From assembly GCA_030998015.1 (NCBI GenBank), contig JARWMV010000245.1, positions 1-64,000 of the forward strand: a stretch of 64,000 nucleotides of DNA, read 5' to 3'. Shown in pieces: positions 9,959 through 23,088 of the stretch (positions are counted from its first letter, which is position 1; each line of letters starts with the position of its first letter). Under the pieces are notes generated by a model. That model was not told the origin of the DNA, searched no databases, and saw nothing but the letters and a program-made list of their open reading frames with translations. The stretch comes from Ceratorhiza oryzae-sativae (lineage: Eukaryota; Basidiomycota; Agaricomycetes; Cantharellales; Ceratobasidiaceae). The translations under genes were made by a program, and so were the position numbers.

Positions 9959-11018
9959 CTTTGAATTTCTAATCATTCGTTCATCTATCATTATTGCTTT
10001 TTGTTCTTGCTTGTTCCCTCATCCTCCTCTCCCGATTCACTTAGCCAGCGATGTATAGAGTTACCCGTTCATTTCACCATCCTTCACGCATTGTATCGTT
10101 AGCATGCTGTATGCCCAGTTCGTTTTGCCTTGCACTTGTATTCCAGTACCATACAAACGTCTATCCTAGCTCGCTATTGTGTCCCTGGACTCGCGAGAAA
10201 TCTAGTACTTTTGTGCGTCCATCGCCTCGGACTAAACCGAGTCCAGGATCCAATTAAGTCCCGAAACGCATCGATGGATCTACAGAAGTCCAGGGATATT
10301 GATATGTCCATGCAAATGGATTTAGATTTGTCCGGCGCCCGTTTGGGCCCAGACTCCCAATCTGTCAAAATGGCCTCCAATGGCCTCGCCTTTTCGATGG
10401 CAGTAGTACCGAAAGCCCTGTCAGGATTGTCAAGGAAGCCAACACGCCCCGCGCACTTACGTCAAGTCCCTAGACTTCCTACAGTGAAGGTTGCATGTTT
10501 CACTCGTGAGATCTATTAATGGATTTCTGGTACTCTTGAACAGTGTGGGCACGAGAACCTTACCCACAAGGCTCACGGGGCTCGTGAGGCTCATGGCGCT
10601 CATTGGTACTCATGAGCACGTGGGAATTGGGATATAGAAGCCAAACTGGTTTATGTCTGATTTAAATGTGATTCAGGTTTTAAACCTGATTAGGTTTCCA
10701 TTCCGCATTATCCGTATGTACAACTGCATAGGAAGAAAACAGCCCACATGCAAAGCCACAACCGACCAAGAGCACGATTCAAACATAAGCGGCATGCTTC
10801 GGGATCAGGTTCAGGCATCAGCTGAGGACTGATGCGTTCGATCAACTTCTATATAATCAATTTGGTTTCACTAATCCTTCACTTAGTGGACTTGGCACCT
10901 AGGCCCTTCTGAACTCTGTTCTTCGCTACGATTCTACGCGTCCTTGAAAACTTACAGCCATGAGATGTAAAATGAAGACACTAGCGCTTAAATTGAGTTT
11001 ACAGTACAAGTGGCTGCC
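9959..11018. other. Intergenic, no confident gene
   Basis: An open stretch at 10130-10519 on the plus strand shows no recognisable domain. Near 10560-10625 there is a short ctcatg/ctcacg-rich repeat cluster. The right part is the 3' flank of the NRPS gene. Confidence 0.45.
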
Positions 11019-14000
11019 TCACGAAAACCCCAGTAATTTTATCAGCTGCGACATAGCATCTGGCGAATTAATTATCCCATCATGATCCGATTCGACCATC
11101 GCATATTGCCGCCAGCCGAGTCCTATCTCCATTCCTTTCTTAGTGCACAACCCTAACGTTGCTTGCAAGTTGAGTATGATGTTGAGTTCGACATTGGACA
11201 TCTTGATTTTGTTTGCTGGGCCCTTCAAGCGCAGTAGAATCTCGAAGTTTTCAGACAACGCGCTTACAAAACGTTCCAAATCACCATCGGGAAGCCCGGT
11301 TGGGACGGATAAATGATTACGAATGATTGAGGCCAGCCGAGATGTATTTTTGCGGTCAATGCCTTGTAACGCCTCGAGAAAATCGTCTGGTGAAACTATT
11401 GACACGTCCACCATGAGCACTTCCAGCATGTGCTCGAATAGGTCCATAGCAAAATCGGATTCTTGGACAGTGTTGCATGCGGCGGAGACAGTTGGGGCAT
11501 CCAGGAGGACAACTTGGGAGAAGCCAGCTGGTAGCCTTGCTGCGGCTTCAGCCGCAATCATGCCTCCAAAGCTCCACCCCAACAAGTAGCGGGAGGCGTT
11601 ATCAGGAAGGGTCACGGCAGCTACAGAAGCAGCATATGCAAGTGCCATGTTGTCGACAGTGTCCAGGCCACTCTCGGGTTCCCAAACAACCCCGTAGATT
11701 GCGAGATCATCGAGGCCTTCGCTTAATCGATTGACCAGAGGCGCCAAAGGAGCCAGGCCACCGCCGAGTGGATGGAAAACAAACAGGGCATTACGTGGGA
11801 GCGCAACCCGAGCTTGGTGAAGCAACACGATGTGGGGAGGAAGTTCGCATGCTGATGATTCGGCCCTGATAGATTCTACGCGAGCAGCGAGTGAACTTGC
11901 TGTGGGGCACATGATAATGGAGGTAAATGGAAGTGCGACATCGAGTTCACGCCGAATCATGCTTGTAGCCTTTGTCGCGATCAACGAATGGCCACCAGAT
12001 GCAAAGAAGTCGTCGTGTGGGGAAAGAGATTTGTCGATAGAGAGTACGGTGGAGAAAATCCTCAAGATCGCCTCAACTGTTGTGCGATTAGCAATGTCCT
12101 TTGCAGTCCATTCCAAGTCGTCGCTCAGCTTGACCACAAATCGATGCGATGGCTCAGGGGCAACAAGACGCAGTTTATCGACCTTGTGAGAGCTGGTCAA
12201 AGGAATGGCCTCCATAGGTATCACAAAATCTGGTAACATCTGTTGACAAAGGAATTAGTGAAAAATCGCCTCTAAATACAACAATACTCACGTAGGCTGG
12301 TACGCGACGCGACAAATGATCATGAAGGGATCGGAGAGTCCCATGAGGAACTTCCGTACGTGACTTGTTGCTGAATGCGCGAGTCATGGGGATATGAGCC
12401 GTGTCAGCGAGCTGGGCCGTAAAGGCCATGTCCTCAATTGCGCTGAGTGGAATATCCCGACTGTAAACAAGTAGGTCAAAGGATTCCGGATGAGCAAGAG
12501 AGCAAATCGGAAGCCCGGATATAATATGCAAATCACGGATCTGTTGTAGGGCCCTTTCCGGTCGACAGAACACCAGGCAATCACGGTGGGAGCTAGCCAA
12601 GTGCAGAACTTCAGCCAGCGGAATCGCGCCGTCTAGGGGTAGGGTTGAAACCAGGTGCAAATCAGCAATCCTTCCGTTGGGCACATGTTGCAAAAGAATA
12701 GGGACAGAGTTCTTGGCCGCCCACGATATTGTTTCGAGGAAACTATCGGCTGTCCATTGAAACCGCTTGAGATCTCTTACGTAGGCCGATTCCGAGGCTG
12801 TTCCCGCAAGGCGTATGACTGCATCGAACCTATGAGAGTAGTCGTAGATAAGGCAATGCTCATTATTTATAAGGGCTAAACTCACCGAAACAAATTCATT
12901 TCTGTGTCCGCATAGCCGTCTCGAAGCAACGTAACCGCCGATGTAAACCGAGAATCATCTCGAGCCAAATGTGTAAAGTAATCTGGCGTGACTAGGAGTT
13001 CCTCCTCCAAGCGCATGCAATTTGATATTCCGTTCTCCAAATGATATAAAGATTGCGGTCGATTGGCTAATGAAACGGCGGTGGCAAACTGGCGCGACAA
13101 CGAAAAGTTTCGGAGATCTCCAAGGAAAATATAGCCGTCGCGAGCAATATAATCAGATACCCGATTCATCAAATCCTGAAGGTAACGAAAAGATGGGAAG
13201 TACTGAGCGACCGAGTTGCATATTACCTGTAGCGATGTCCAAAGGTTCATTGTTGAAGTTCCGATTGAGATAAAACACCCACCAAGTCAAAGCGCTCGTT
13301 GCTCTCTATCACTTCCTCGAACAAGTGGGCTGGGGATACATGCACCTAAATGGGGTTGAGAAAACGCCCAGCACTCATCGTTCCCCGCTTACCTCAACAT
13401 GGTGATGGTTTAGTTTCTTCGCATGTGCTTGGACCTGAGTCACAACAGCTTCCGAGAGATCAAGTCCGGTATACTTCGCGGAACGCGGGGCGACTCGAAA
13501 TAGGATCATACCAGTTCCGGACCCTATTTCGAGCACACGCGGCTTGCGACCATTGTGGAAGCATTCTAGGCCCAAGATCCTCTCAACAGTCGTATTGATC
13601 CATTCAGACATGTCGTTCGCACTAATGTGCTTCCGATCAAAACTAGAGGTCCATCCTCGGTAGTCGAATCCAAGGTCAACTTGCTCTTCAAATGCTTTGA
13701 TCTCCCCGTTCACTCCTTCGAACATCTAACCCGTATATTTAGGATCAGTTAAATCTAGGATAATGTTGAACCCACTCACTTCTTTCCAATCGGCAACGAC
13801 TTGAGAGTCTTTCTCGACATCGTGGTGAAACACCACATGAGCGATTATCTGCTTTTCCTCATTCGAGGCCCCTGCCACTGAAACGTGACATTGAGCAACT
13901 TGTTCGAATGTTGCGATTTGTGCCTCAATCTCGGCTAGCTCTACTCGGAAACCGCCTCGAACTTTGCACATGGTATCCATTCGACCAAGGATCTCGAATC

Positions 14001-17000
14001 GACCACACGGAAGTTGTCGTCCGAGATCGCCACTCCGCCATCCTCTCATCCCATCTCTGGTCAAAAATCGTTCCGCATTGAGACTCGGCAAATTGTAGTA
14101 GCCAGGTGTTAAGCATGGCCCCTATGTGGGAGGATCAGTCACTTTTTTCTCTACAACAAGATTCGTGACTGACCCAAATGATGATTTCGCCCACAAACCC
14201 CCGGGGCAAATGTCTTCCATCGGGCGCTGATACCGACATTTCCACATGCGGCATGAGCTGATCGATTGGGACCCGACATCGTTTGGCGATGGATTTGACA
14301 TCTGTGTGGGACAAGATGCCATAACTGCTGAAAACAGTTCCTTCGGTCGGTCCATAGACATTTTTAAGCTGGACCTTGGGGGAGGCGACTGCGTCTTCGA
14401 GAACCCGTCGCGCGAAATTGGGCGTCAGGGCGTCGCCTCCAAGCAAGATCTGCTGGAAATGGGCGGGGAAAAAGGCGTCGTTTCCGCCCAGCTGATCGAG
14501 CCACATGCGTACGGCTGCCGACGTGGTACAAATAAAATTGACACTTGGGCATTGTTTCATAAGCTGGCTGAGGTATTCTCCATCTTGTTCTCCGCCGACC
14601 TAATCACCAGTTTATTGTCATACTAGAATTATTAAATACCATCGCACCTTTGGCATCTTGAGCAAACCGCCTGTAACGATAGACGAGTACATTTGACATA
14701 TTGATCCGTCAAAGGCCACATTTGAAGTGAGGATGCTGTTGAACACTATTCCATCGATAGCCCAAGCCGACACATGATTTAAGAAAGCGATGATACTCTC
14801 ATGGCAGATCGTGACGCCCTTTGGTTTGCCCGTCGTACCACTGGTGTATATGATGCTATGCACAGGTTCGTTAATAGTCAAAAAAAAAAAAAAAAGAAAC
14901 TACAAGATTATGACACTTACTAGGCATGTTCGCTGGCATGGTCAGCGGACAGCTCGAGTTTTTCAGGGACAGCATCCCATTCGGACGGGATGAGAACCAA
15001 CGGCGCGTTGATTTCGGACCCGCCAAACTCCATACTCTTTGTCACATGACTATCCGCAAGTACGCAAGCTGGCCTGGCGTCCCCCGCTATAGCGCATATT
15101 CTCGATTTCGGTTGGCCAACGTCGCACGGGATCCACGAAAGGCCGGCAAGACTGACTCCTATTTCCGCGGCAAGGGCGTCGACCGACTGGCTGACGAGCA
15201 ACATGACAGAATCACCACAATGCTTGTATGGCCGTACGAGGTTTTGGATTTGCCGAGCTCGGGTGAACAGCTGAGAGAAAGTGTATGTGCGGCCAGTAGC
15301 GCCTTCGTAAACTGCGTCTCGCTGGGCGAAGCGCTCTCCAAATGCAGAAAGATACGACCCCAACGATTGGTTACAGATTTTGGGCAGAGGGAGGGCTGAA
15401 AGCATCGGTGCTTTGAACGGAATGCTGTTGATGGATTGGTTCGCGTGATTTGCCCAGGACTCTACAATTTGGTTGATGGCATGGGCCATGGACTCCATGG
15501 TAGAGTGCGCAAACAGATCCGTATTGTACTCGATCTCCCCGGTAAGATGACCATTCTTGCTGACCTCTACAAAGCACGTTATATCGGTTCGTGCTGCGCC
15601 ATTGTTCAACGGGAATCGAGAGAAGGTGACCTGATCCGAAAGCGTGCCATCTGGCGCATCCTGGAACGCAAAAGAGACCTGTAACAAAGAGTCACGGGAG
15701 GAGAACCGGTTCATGCCAAGAGCGCCAACAAGTGCATCAAATGGGACATCCTCTCGCTCAGCAAGGGAGAGTAGATCCCCTTGAATTCGACTATACAAGT
15801 CTTTAAGAGTGTCGACCCCTTCAAAGCTCATGCGGACCGGCATGAGATTAACAACTGTAGCCGGTGTTAGCCATGATTTGCGCGAATCGGTTTGGGCTAC
15901 TCACAAAAGCCAATTGCCCTCGCGGCTTCAGCCGACACCCGGTTTGCAAACGGAACTCCAACCATAAAATCTGTCTGCCTCGCGGCCACAAGATGAACCA
16001 TAACAGCAAAAGCCGTGAGACTTGCGCTGGCAAAGGAACCACCCTCGTGGCGAACGATCTTGGCCATCGCAGCGGCATCGATATCGAAATAAACAGCGCC
16101 TCCACGAGAATAACTCTGATCATCTGGGCGAACGAAATCGTTTGGAAGGTCGATCGTCTGTGGAACATCGGCCAGATACGATTTGAGCTCTGCAAGCTTG
16201 ACCGAGTCGGGAGGCGAGCGATCGAATAGTTTAAAATAATTGGGGGCTGGAGGAAGAGTTGTCCCTTGATAAAGCTTCACAAGCTCGTTCAAGAATATCT
16301 AGCCTTTCAAGTTAGTTGGATGTTGACCAATGTATTCATCGGCACGTACATTATCGGAGAACCCATCCCAGATGATATGATGAGCACAAATGACAAGAAT
16401 GTGCTGTTGAGGCCCCGAGCTCAAGAGAGCGACTTTCACAAGTGGGCCGACAAATAAATCAATTGGTTGCGCGAAAATAGCATAAGCTCGACGCTCAGCC
16501 GCTGGACGATCCAAATCATCTCGAACAAAAACACGTCGGAAGAGTTCCTCGTCGGGTGCGAGTATCTTTTGTTCGACTCGACCATCATCCAACTGTACAA
16601 GCCTCCCTCGGAGTACGGGATGCCGAGTCAGGATCTTTTTCAAAGCGTCGAGTAGCCTATCCTCTTCTATCGTGCCCAAAATGTCGATGGCCAGTCCGTC
16701 ATTAAAGAAGGGGCTATTGGGCGAATTTTGCTGAACACTGAAAAGACGCTCTTGAGGCAATGTCAAAGGATACGAATCAAGCTCGGGACCCAGACTTTCT
16801 TGTGGCCGTTCCAGTGCAACCGAAGTTGCCGCTAGTTTGTCCGCAATCAAGAGAGACATTTGGTCAAGTTCTAGATGCCGTAATAGCTCCACGGTGGTAA
16901 CAGATACGTTAAATACGGACGAGATCTTAGAGCCAAGTGTGATGAGGGTGAGAGAGTGGCCGCCCAGGCGTACAAAGTGACTGTCCGCGGAGAGTTGAGA

Positions 17001-18911
17001 TTCGGAGACCCCATCAAGTGATTCACACCACAGTCGAGCAAGCACCGGGTTGAACGAGTTGGGCAAAGCGCTTTGCTCGGACCGTCTGTCATGAGCAAGA
17101 TATTCGTCGTCCGAGAGAGACACTAGTACCCGGCGATCAATCTTCCCGCTCTGGTTGAGTGGCAGAGCTGAAACCCTGAAGAATCGAGCAGGAACCTCGT
17201 AGTGCGCAAGCGATTCTTGGCAATGGGTAAGAAGAACGTCCAGGTTGAGTGATAGGCCGTCTGCCTGAACAACGTATGCGTGTAGAGAAACAGTTTGTTG
17301 CTCGGTGACCGATATGACAGCCGCAGATTTGACAGCGGGATGCGCCAAGAGACATGCTTCGATTGCCTCGACCTCGACTCGGAACCCCCGAACCTAGAAA
17401 AGAGGAATCACGATTAGGGCTGGTCACGGTCGGCGAGCAAGTTCCCCTCACCTGCACCTGCAAGTCTGTGCGTCCACAAAAGTGCAAAACTCCCCGCTCA
17501 TCTTCAATGACCAAATCACCGGTGTTGTACATGGTTTCGTAGCCGGGACCCGTAGAGAAAGGGTTTGGGAGGAACTTGGCTGCTGTGAGTTTGGGATTGC
17601 CGAGGTATCCTGTCGCAAGGCCAGGACCAGCGACGTGCAGCACCCCTTCAGCTCCGGGAGCAACCCGATTCATTGTGTTGGAGTCCAGGACGTAGCAGAT
17701 CGAAGTTGGGAGAGGTCGACCAATAGGCATTACGGCGCGTTTGCCAAACTCTTCGGCCTCCCACAGAGTGCACGATACCTAAGACTAGGTGAAACCTGAT
17801 CTCAAAAAAAAGAAAGGAAAATAAGGCTTACGGTCGTCTCGGTGGGGCCATAAGCGTTAACAATCTGTGGGTAATGCCCAACATGGCTGTGCCATAGGTT
17901 GAGCGCATCTGTCATGCCAGCCTCACCGCCTACAACTATCAAACGTAGGGCCTTGGGCAGTTTGACGTGGTCTTGGGCAACATGCTTGGCAAGCTGGTGC
18001 CACAGAGCTGTCGGCATCGAAACGACGGTGACTCTTGCATCATCCAGGAATTGAATATACGCTGAAAGACTATTTAGGGCGCCAGCGGATTGAATCACAA
18101 CTCTTGCTCCAACTGAGAACTAAGACAGAAAATACAAGTATGTTTATTCTTTGGCCACAAGTAAGAATTAGAGATACGTACGGGAACGAACAGTTCCTCG
18201 ATCGAAACATCAAACGTGTACGACGCAGCCCTCAGCCAGCTATCTTGAGCGGTCGCCTTGAATACATTATTTGCAGCATCGCAGTAGCTTATCACTGCGG
18301 AATGGGGGGTGACTATCCCTTTGGGAGTTCCTTTGAGTGCATTCGGGTTAGTCCATGTCGATGATGCTTGTGATGGTTAAACACACCGGTTGTTCCAGAA
18401 GAAAATAACACATAGGCCGGGTCTTTGGGCGAAAGTTGCTTGGGAGTAGCGACGCTATCGTTTGGAGCAGCGTCAACCTGGTTTATGTCCATAATCTCGA
18501 TGGTGTCGATAGCGGCGTCTGCGAGCAGGGCGACCAAGGGTGGCCGATGGGCCGTGTCAGTCAAAACAACGGGCGAGCGGGTCTGCTCAAGGATAGCCTT
18601 GCATCGGCAGGGGTGATGTCGAGCGCTAGGGGCACAAACGCAGCACCGGCAGTGAGGACCGCGAGAGTGGCGACGACCTGGGCCAGGCTCGTCGGAAGAA
18701 AGAGTGCGACAGTGGGGGTGGCCTGGTGCTGAGCCAGCGAGGACTGCAGGCCAGCTGATACGTGGCGAACGTGTGTCCAGAGGTCGAGGTAGGAGACATG
18801 GTGCTCGTCGCTGTCGTCGAAGTGGGTCAGCGCGGTGCGGAGAGGATGGTGGTGGGCGCCGAGCGCGAGCAGACACTCGAGCCGCCGAGGGGACGCAGAC
18901 TGGGGCGCCAT
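11019..18911 (-). CDS. Bimodular nonribosomal peptide synthetase, A-T-C-A-MT-T-TE
   Basis: It would activate two amino acids, join them, N-methylate the second and release the product. Order on the minus strand: A1 (18.86-17.1 kb; SGTTGTPKG formed across an intron, NAYGPTETT), T1 (FVRLGGHSL, about 16.96 kb), C (active motif HHIIWDG, about 16.37 kb), A2 (YTSGTTGKPKG at about 14.83 kb, NVYGPTEGT), a SAM methyltransferase (VLEIGSGTGM, about 13.5 kb), the A2 tail with the lysine motif (SSHKVDKLRL), T2 (FFASGGHSL) and a thioesterase (GWSFGG; His in ESDHDG). The methyltransferase lies inside the C-terminal part of A2, where N-methylating modules carry it. About 14 short introns splice cleanly. The start at 18911 (MAPQSASP) gives a normal A-domain onset with no loading C domain. 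One frame break exists at about 18.60 kb in A1. Length is about 2,300 residues. Confidence 0.9.
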
Positions 18912-19787
18912 TTGCGATGGCTCCCCTCGGCTGCTCGCTCTCGCCTTTTGTACGATCCCATGGCCGCACTGTATGCCCCCGACGAGGAGCTCTGCAGCCA
19001 GAGGCACCCTCTGATTATCTCATCGGCACGCTCGGTCAGGGTCCAGCCTGCCAAAGCGCCGGCGTCCCAACCCAAAGGCGCTCATCCTCCGCGGCCGAAA
19101 ATAATCACGGGGCTCTGTCCGCCATGAACAAGGCGCATTCACCCAGGTCTCCGAACCCCACTTGATACCTAAAATTGTCCCGAATTTCCCGCGATGCTCA
19201 CAGTCTAGCCGGGTGTCACGTCGATGGTGGTCGATTCGGGACCTCAATTCCAAATGGTGACTCGCGTAGCAATCAGGACACCTGTGTTTAATTTCAGACT
19301 CATCGGGGAACCGAAAACACCGCTCCCGAGAGTTCTATAAACCAAAAAGGTGTGCGCAGCTGAGAACATCATTTTGCGAATTGGGGCCAAAACATACCTT
19401 TGCCGAGGCAATACGACTTCCCCTCAAGGCTGCTCCATTCAGCTCTAAATTTCTAGCGCTCATGCTCTCATGGAACCGGCTCGCCTTCTGTCCGAGTTCC
19501 CCTTGCCGCCCCTCCGCTGAGCCCGCTGAGCCCAGCTTCAATTCAACGCTGTTTACGTATGACCCGCGCTTTGGATCAACGCTTTTGCACATGGCGAGCG
19601 GGTTCGGTCTTTGGAAACGCGGGAGCCGGTCAGGATTAATGGTACTTACACGGTCTGCATGCTGTCCACTCAGGAGCTCTGAAAGACGACCGCAAGCCCT
19701 CGGCCTTTATAAAGGCCCTCGCTACCCCAAGGCGTCATCCCATTCTAACATTGCGCCATTCGCCCCACATTAACCTTTCCCTCTTCT
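18912..19787. promoter_or_regulatory. Shared divergent intergenic region between NRPS and aminotransferase
   Basis: These 876 bp separate the two start codons, which face away from each other. At 19702-19717 there is a perfect palindrome, GGCCTTTATAAAGGCC, containing a TATA-like core 75 bp upstream of the aminotransferase ATG. A further TATAAA lies near 19334. No other open frame with a recognisable product was seen, and co-regulation of the pair is inferred from the layout only. Confidence 0.5.
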
Positions 19788-21225
19788 ATGGCGCCTGTGT
19801 CTTCTATTCCTTTCAACCCCACCAACGGCTGGTCATTGCTTCAAACCAATGCGTCTCCGCGCCGCCGCCATTCTGCCTCCCACAACCAGGCTCATGGCTT
19901 GTCGAACGAAACCATGCCGCTTGTCCTCCTTGCGCAAACCGTGCCTGGCACTCTAGTTAGCAAACGGGCTGCCAATGACGATGACCTTTGGCCCCGCAAG
20001 AGTTGGGATTCCAAGGTCGCTCTCACCATCGCCCGACGTGGGATCAAACGCTCCGAGTGTGCAGAGCTTCGCTACGGCAATCCCCAGGACAAGCCCATCG
20101 ACGGCATCGTCGACGTTTTCGTCCAGGCCTCTCAACCCGCTCCCGGCCGCGAGGTTGACTGGTTTGCATACTCGGTTCCGGACCGCGCAGATGTCGAGGC
20201 AGTAACCATCCGCATGTCTCAGATGCGCGGCATCGAATATCTACCCGAGGATCTCATTGTCACCGACGGCTCCTTGACCGCTCTCGACTTGTTGGTGTTC
20301 ACGGCTACAGACCCAGGCGACGAGGTCATCATCCTATCCCCCGTTTATTTCAACTATCCTGTCATCATTCGACACCGTCAAGCTGTCCCCGTGGTCGTTC
20401 CAACGCGCCCAGACAACTTTGAACCCGATGTTGAGGCGATTCGTCGAGCAATTACACCACGAACCAAGGCGATTATCATCAACTCACCCAACAATCCCAC
20501 AGGGGTGATCTATAGCCACGAGTCTCTCGTCCAGCTTTCGGACATGCTCAGTCAGGTAAACGCGGCTCGCCATTCCCCTATCCTGGTCATAAGCGATGAG
20601 GCATACAGTCGAATCGTTTACGATAACAAAAGGTCCGTGATGATTGCATGGTTTCAGACCGCATACTCATATTCAAACTAGATTCATTTCAATCACAACC
20701 ATCTATCCGCACTCGGCCATGACATACACCACCGGAAAAACGCTCCTTGTACCCGGTCAACGCTTGGGCTACATTGCTATTTCCCCATTGATGCCCAGCA
20801 ACCACCGACACGTCTTTCGGCGTTCTCTAACCGTCGCTCAAAACGCCACATGGGGGTTCCCTGCCTCGCCCCTCCTGCACAGCCTGGACAAGCTGGATAC
20901 CATGTCGATCGATATCCCTCGCTTCCAAAAACGACGCAATTTCGTGTGCGATTCCCTGTCTTCCCTCGGGTACAAAGTGCTCCGTCCGAGCGGAACCTTT
21001 TACATATGCGTGTACATCCCGCGGCAGAGCGAGTTTATCTCAACTTCTGACGCCGAGTTGGCCGATGAGCAGTTTTGTCTGGCTCTCGCCGCCCAAGGGG
21101 TCTTGGTTATGCCTGGATGCTTGTTTGGGTGGCCGGGCATCTTCCGGATCTCAGTCACAGCAAACGAAAACCAACTCGATCATGCCATTCGAGTGCTCGC
21201 TGGTATGGGTGGAGCTGTTATTTGA
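19788..21225 (+). CDS. PLP-dependent class I/II aminotransferase
   Basis: Fold-type I aminotransferase, expected to move an amino group between an amino acid and a 2-oxo acid with pyridoxal phosphate. Visible motifs in order: LRYGNPQ near the N-terminus, VTDGSLTALDLL (cofactor phosphate region), SPVYFNYP, INSPNNPTGV (substrate/cofactor Asn), ISDEAYSRIVY (Asp and Tyr contacts), then after one intron TTGKTLLVPGQRLGY, whose Lys is the Schiff-base residue and whose Arg follows. The single intron (gtccgt...ctag, near 20632-20682) keeps frame. The protein is about 460 residues, within the usual range. It is divergent to the NRPS, so a role in making or tailoring an unusual amino acid for it is plausible. 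The substrate cannot be read from sequence. Confidence 0.88.
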
Positions 21226-23088
21226 TATTCAGGTTCCCAGCTGTATTATGAATTAGATATATCGAATCACAATAGCCTTTTGTTTATCTACCATTTCGTG
21301 GCATACATAGAGCTTATTAAGGTCGATGCTACAACCTGGGTCTAGAAGAATAGCGTCTGTACCTGCCTTGAACCAATAAGTAACTCCGTGGAGAATTGGA
21401 GGGACGAATCCCCAGCGCGTGCCCGACTCACCCGGGGTTAACGCTCTAAGCCGCGCACGGGATGATTAGTTAACGGGGTTCCCTAGCCGAGAAGAAGCAC
21501 CTTATTTGACAACCCCGCTTGCGGGGAAAACTGAGTGTACAAGGTTACCCGATGCAGACTTCGAAGCCCGGCCTTGGAAGGTATTGAAAAATTTAACCGA
21601 GCGGAATAATGATGCGGGGCGATCTACGCGGATGATGACGAAAAAGGGCGTACTTTAGATGCCAACGGCTTTCATGGAGGATGAAACGTTGGTGAGTTCG
21701 ACTCTTTTGGAACCCTTGACTTCACTCGGCTCTACTGGTGCCACGAGCTGGAGGACCCAGTCAGGGAAAGGTTACGCCGCTGACAATCACGTTCATCGGC
21801 TGTGTGTGGTTTTCTTCCAACGCCGGTGTTTCGCTTCCCCATATATCCTTCGAAGACGGCGTGGGTGCGCGCCAAACGGCTCCATCGGAACTGATGGTTT
21901 TTGGAACAATCATTCGCTGCTTTCTGGTGTCACAAATGCACGAGTGCCATTTCTGCAGTCTCTTCGAACCTGTCTCAACGGTGCTGGAGATGATGGTGTG
22001 GCAGCCAGATAGCTCATTTTTTCGGAATGCAGTTTATTCTTTCCACTCATCCTGTGGCGATGTGAGACAGGGCATGACAGTATACTTCTCGGCTCTAAGG
22101 GATTGTTAATATACCATCATAGTTTGGCATAAGCTTCAGTTCCGCCCGTTGTCGAGTGACTTTCTCCCGAATCACGAAGCCAACCCAGGTTACCTTGACC
22201 TCGACAAAAAAAAATTCTCTTCTACAGGCGGCAAGCTCTGACGGGCCATGATGCTCATAATTAATGTCATATTGTACCGAACGTTTCAATGAATCTCGCG
22301 CACATGGTAACAGACTTGTTGGCGATGTACACCCGTTTGTGCTGCAATTTAGTCTATTCTTACTGCTAGGCGGTGCTTCTTTCATTCTCGGCCGGCTTCC
22401 CCGGGCGGTTGAGCGCTTCCGAATGACCTTTCGGCCCCAAATTTTCTATTTCTGTCCCCATATGTGAGCGTCCTTTGACGTAAGTCTATTGACTCGGGAT
22501 GCACGATCCGTCCAGCCCTGGATAGGCTCAGACTTTGGGCAGCTCTCCGTAGTTTCCGGACCTGCGCGAAGCTATATTTCAGGGTGTTTGAATACAGCTG
22601 ACGTCTAACATGCATACGGATGAATTGATCAGCTTCCATTTAGTAACTTGCGGCGGTTCGATCGAGCACGTGGCGCAGTGATCATCATCAGCCAAGTGGA
22701 CATGAATGTCTCAGACATCGCAACCCTCTCGGACGCGGCTTTCGGTTAGCTTGTGCGCCAAGATCTTCTTTTGTCCACGGTGGAATAAAGAGCCTAGGCT
22801 ATCCATTAACGCTCGGAGCGCGCGCATATATGAAATGCTTGATGTCAACATCATTTTTCATACGCAGTTGGATTATAGATCTTGTGACGACTTAGCCGAG
22901 GCGCAGGCAGTAGCGTTCTTCTGCCCGGATCGAATTGCTGAGGTGAACAGCCGCATCAAGTCATTTGCGGAACACCATAGGTATACAGTGTGGTCGCCGG
23001 AGAGGTTCACTGGGCGCAACCCTTCCTTCCGTATTTCTCAATTCTAGGATTCTGTGAGATTCACCACCACCACCACACTTGGCCTACG
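21226..23088. other. Long intergenic stretch, no recognisable gene
   Basis: Open stretches occur (for example 21738-22109 and 22706-23047, plus strand), but none shows a recognisable domain and neither has splice partners I could join. It may hold a decayed gene. Nothing further is supported. Confidence 0.45.
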
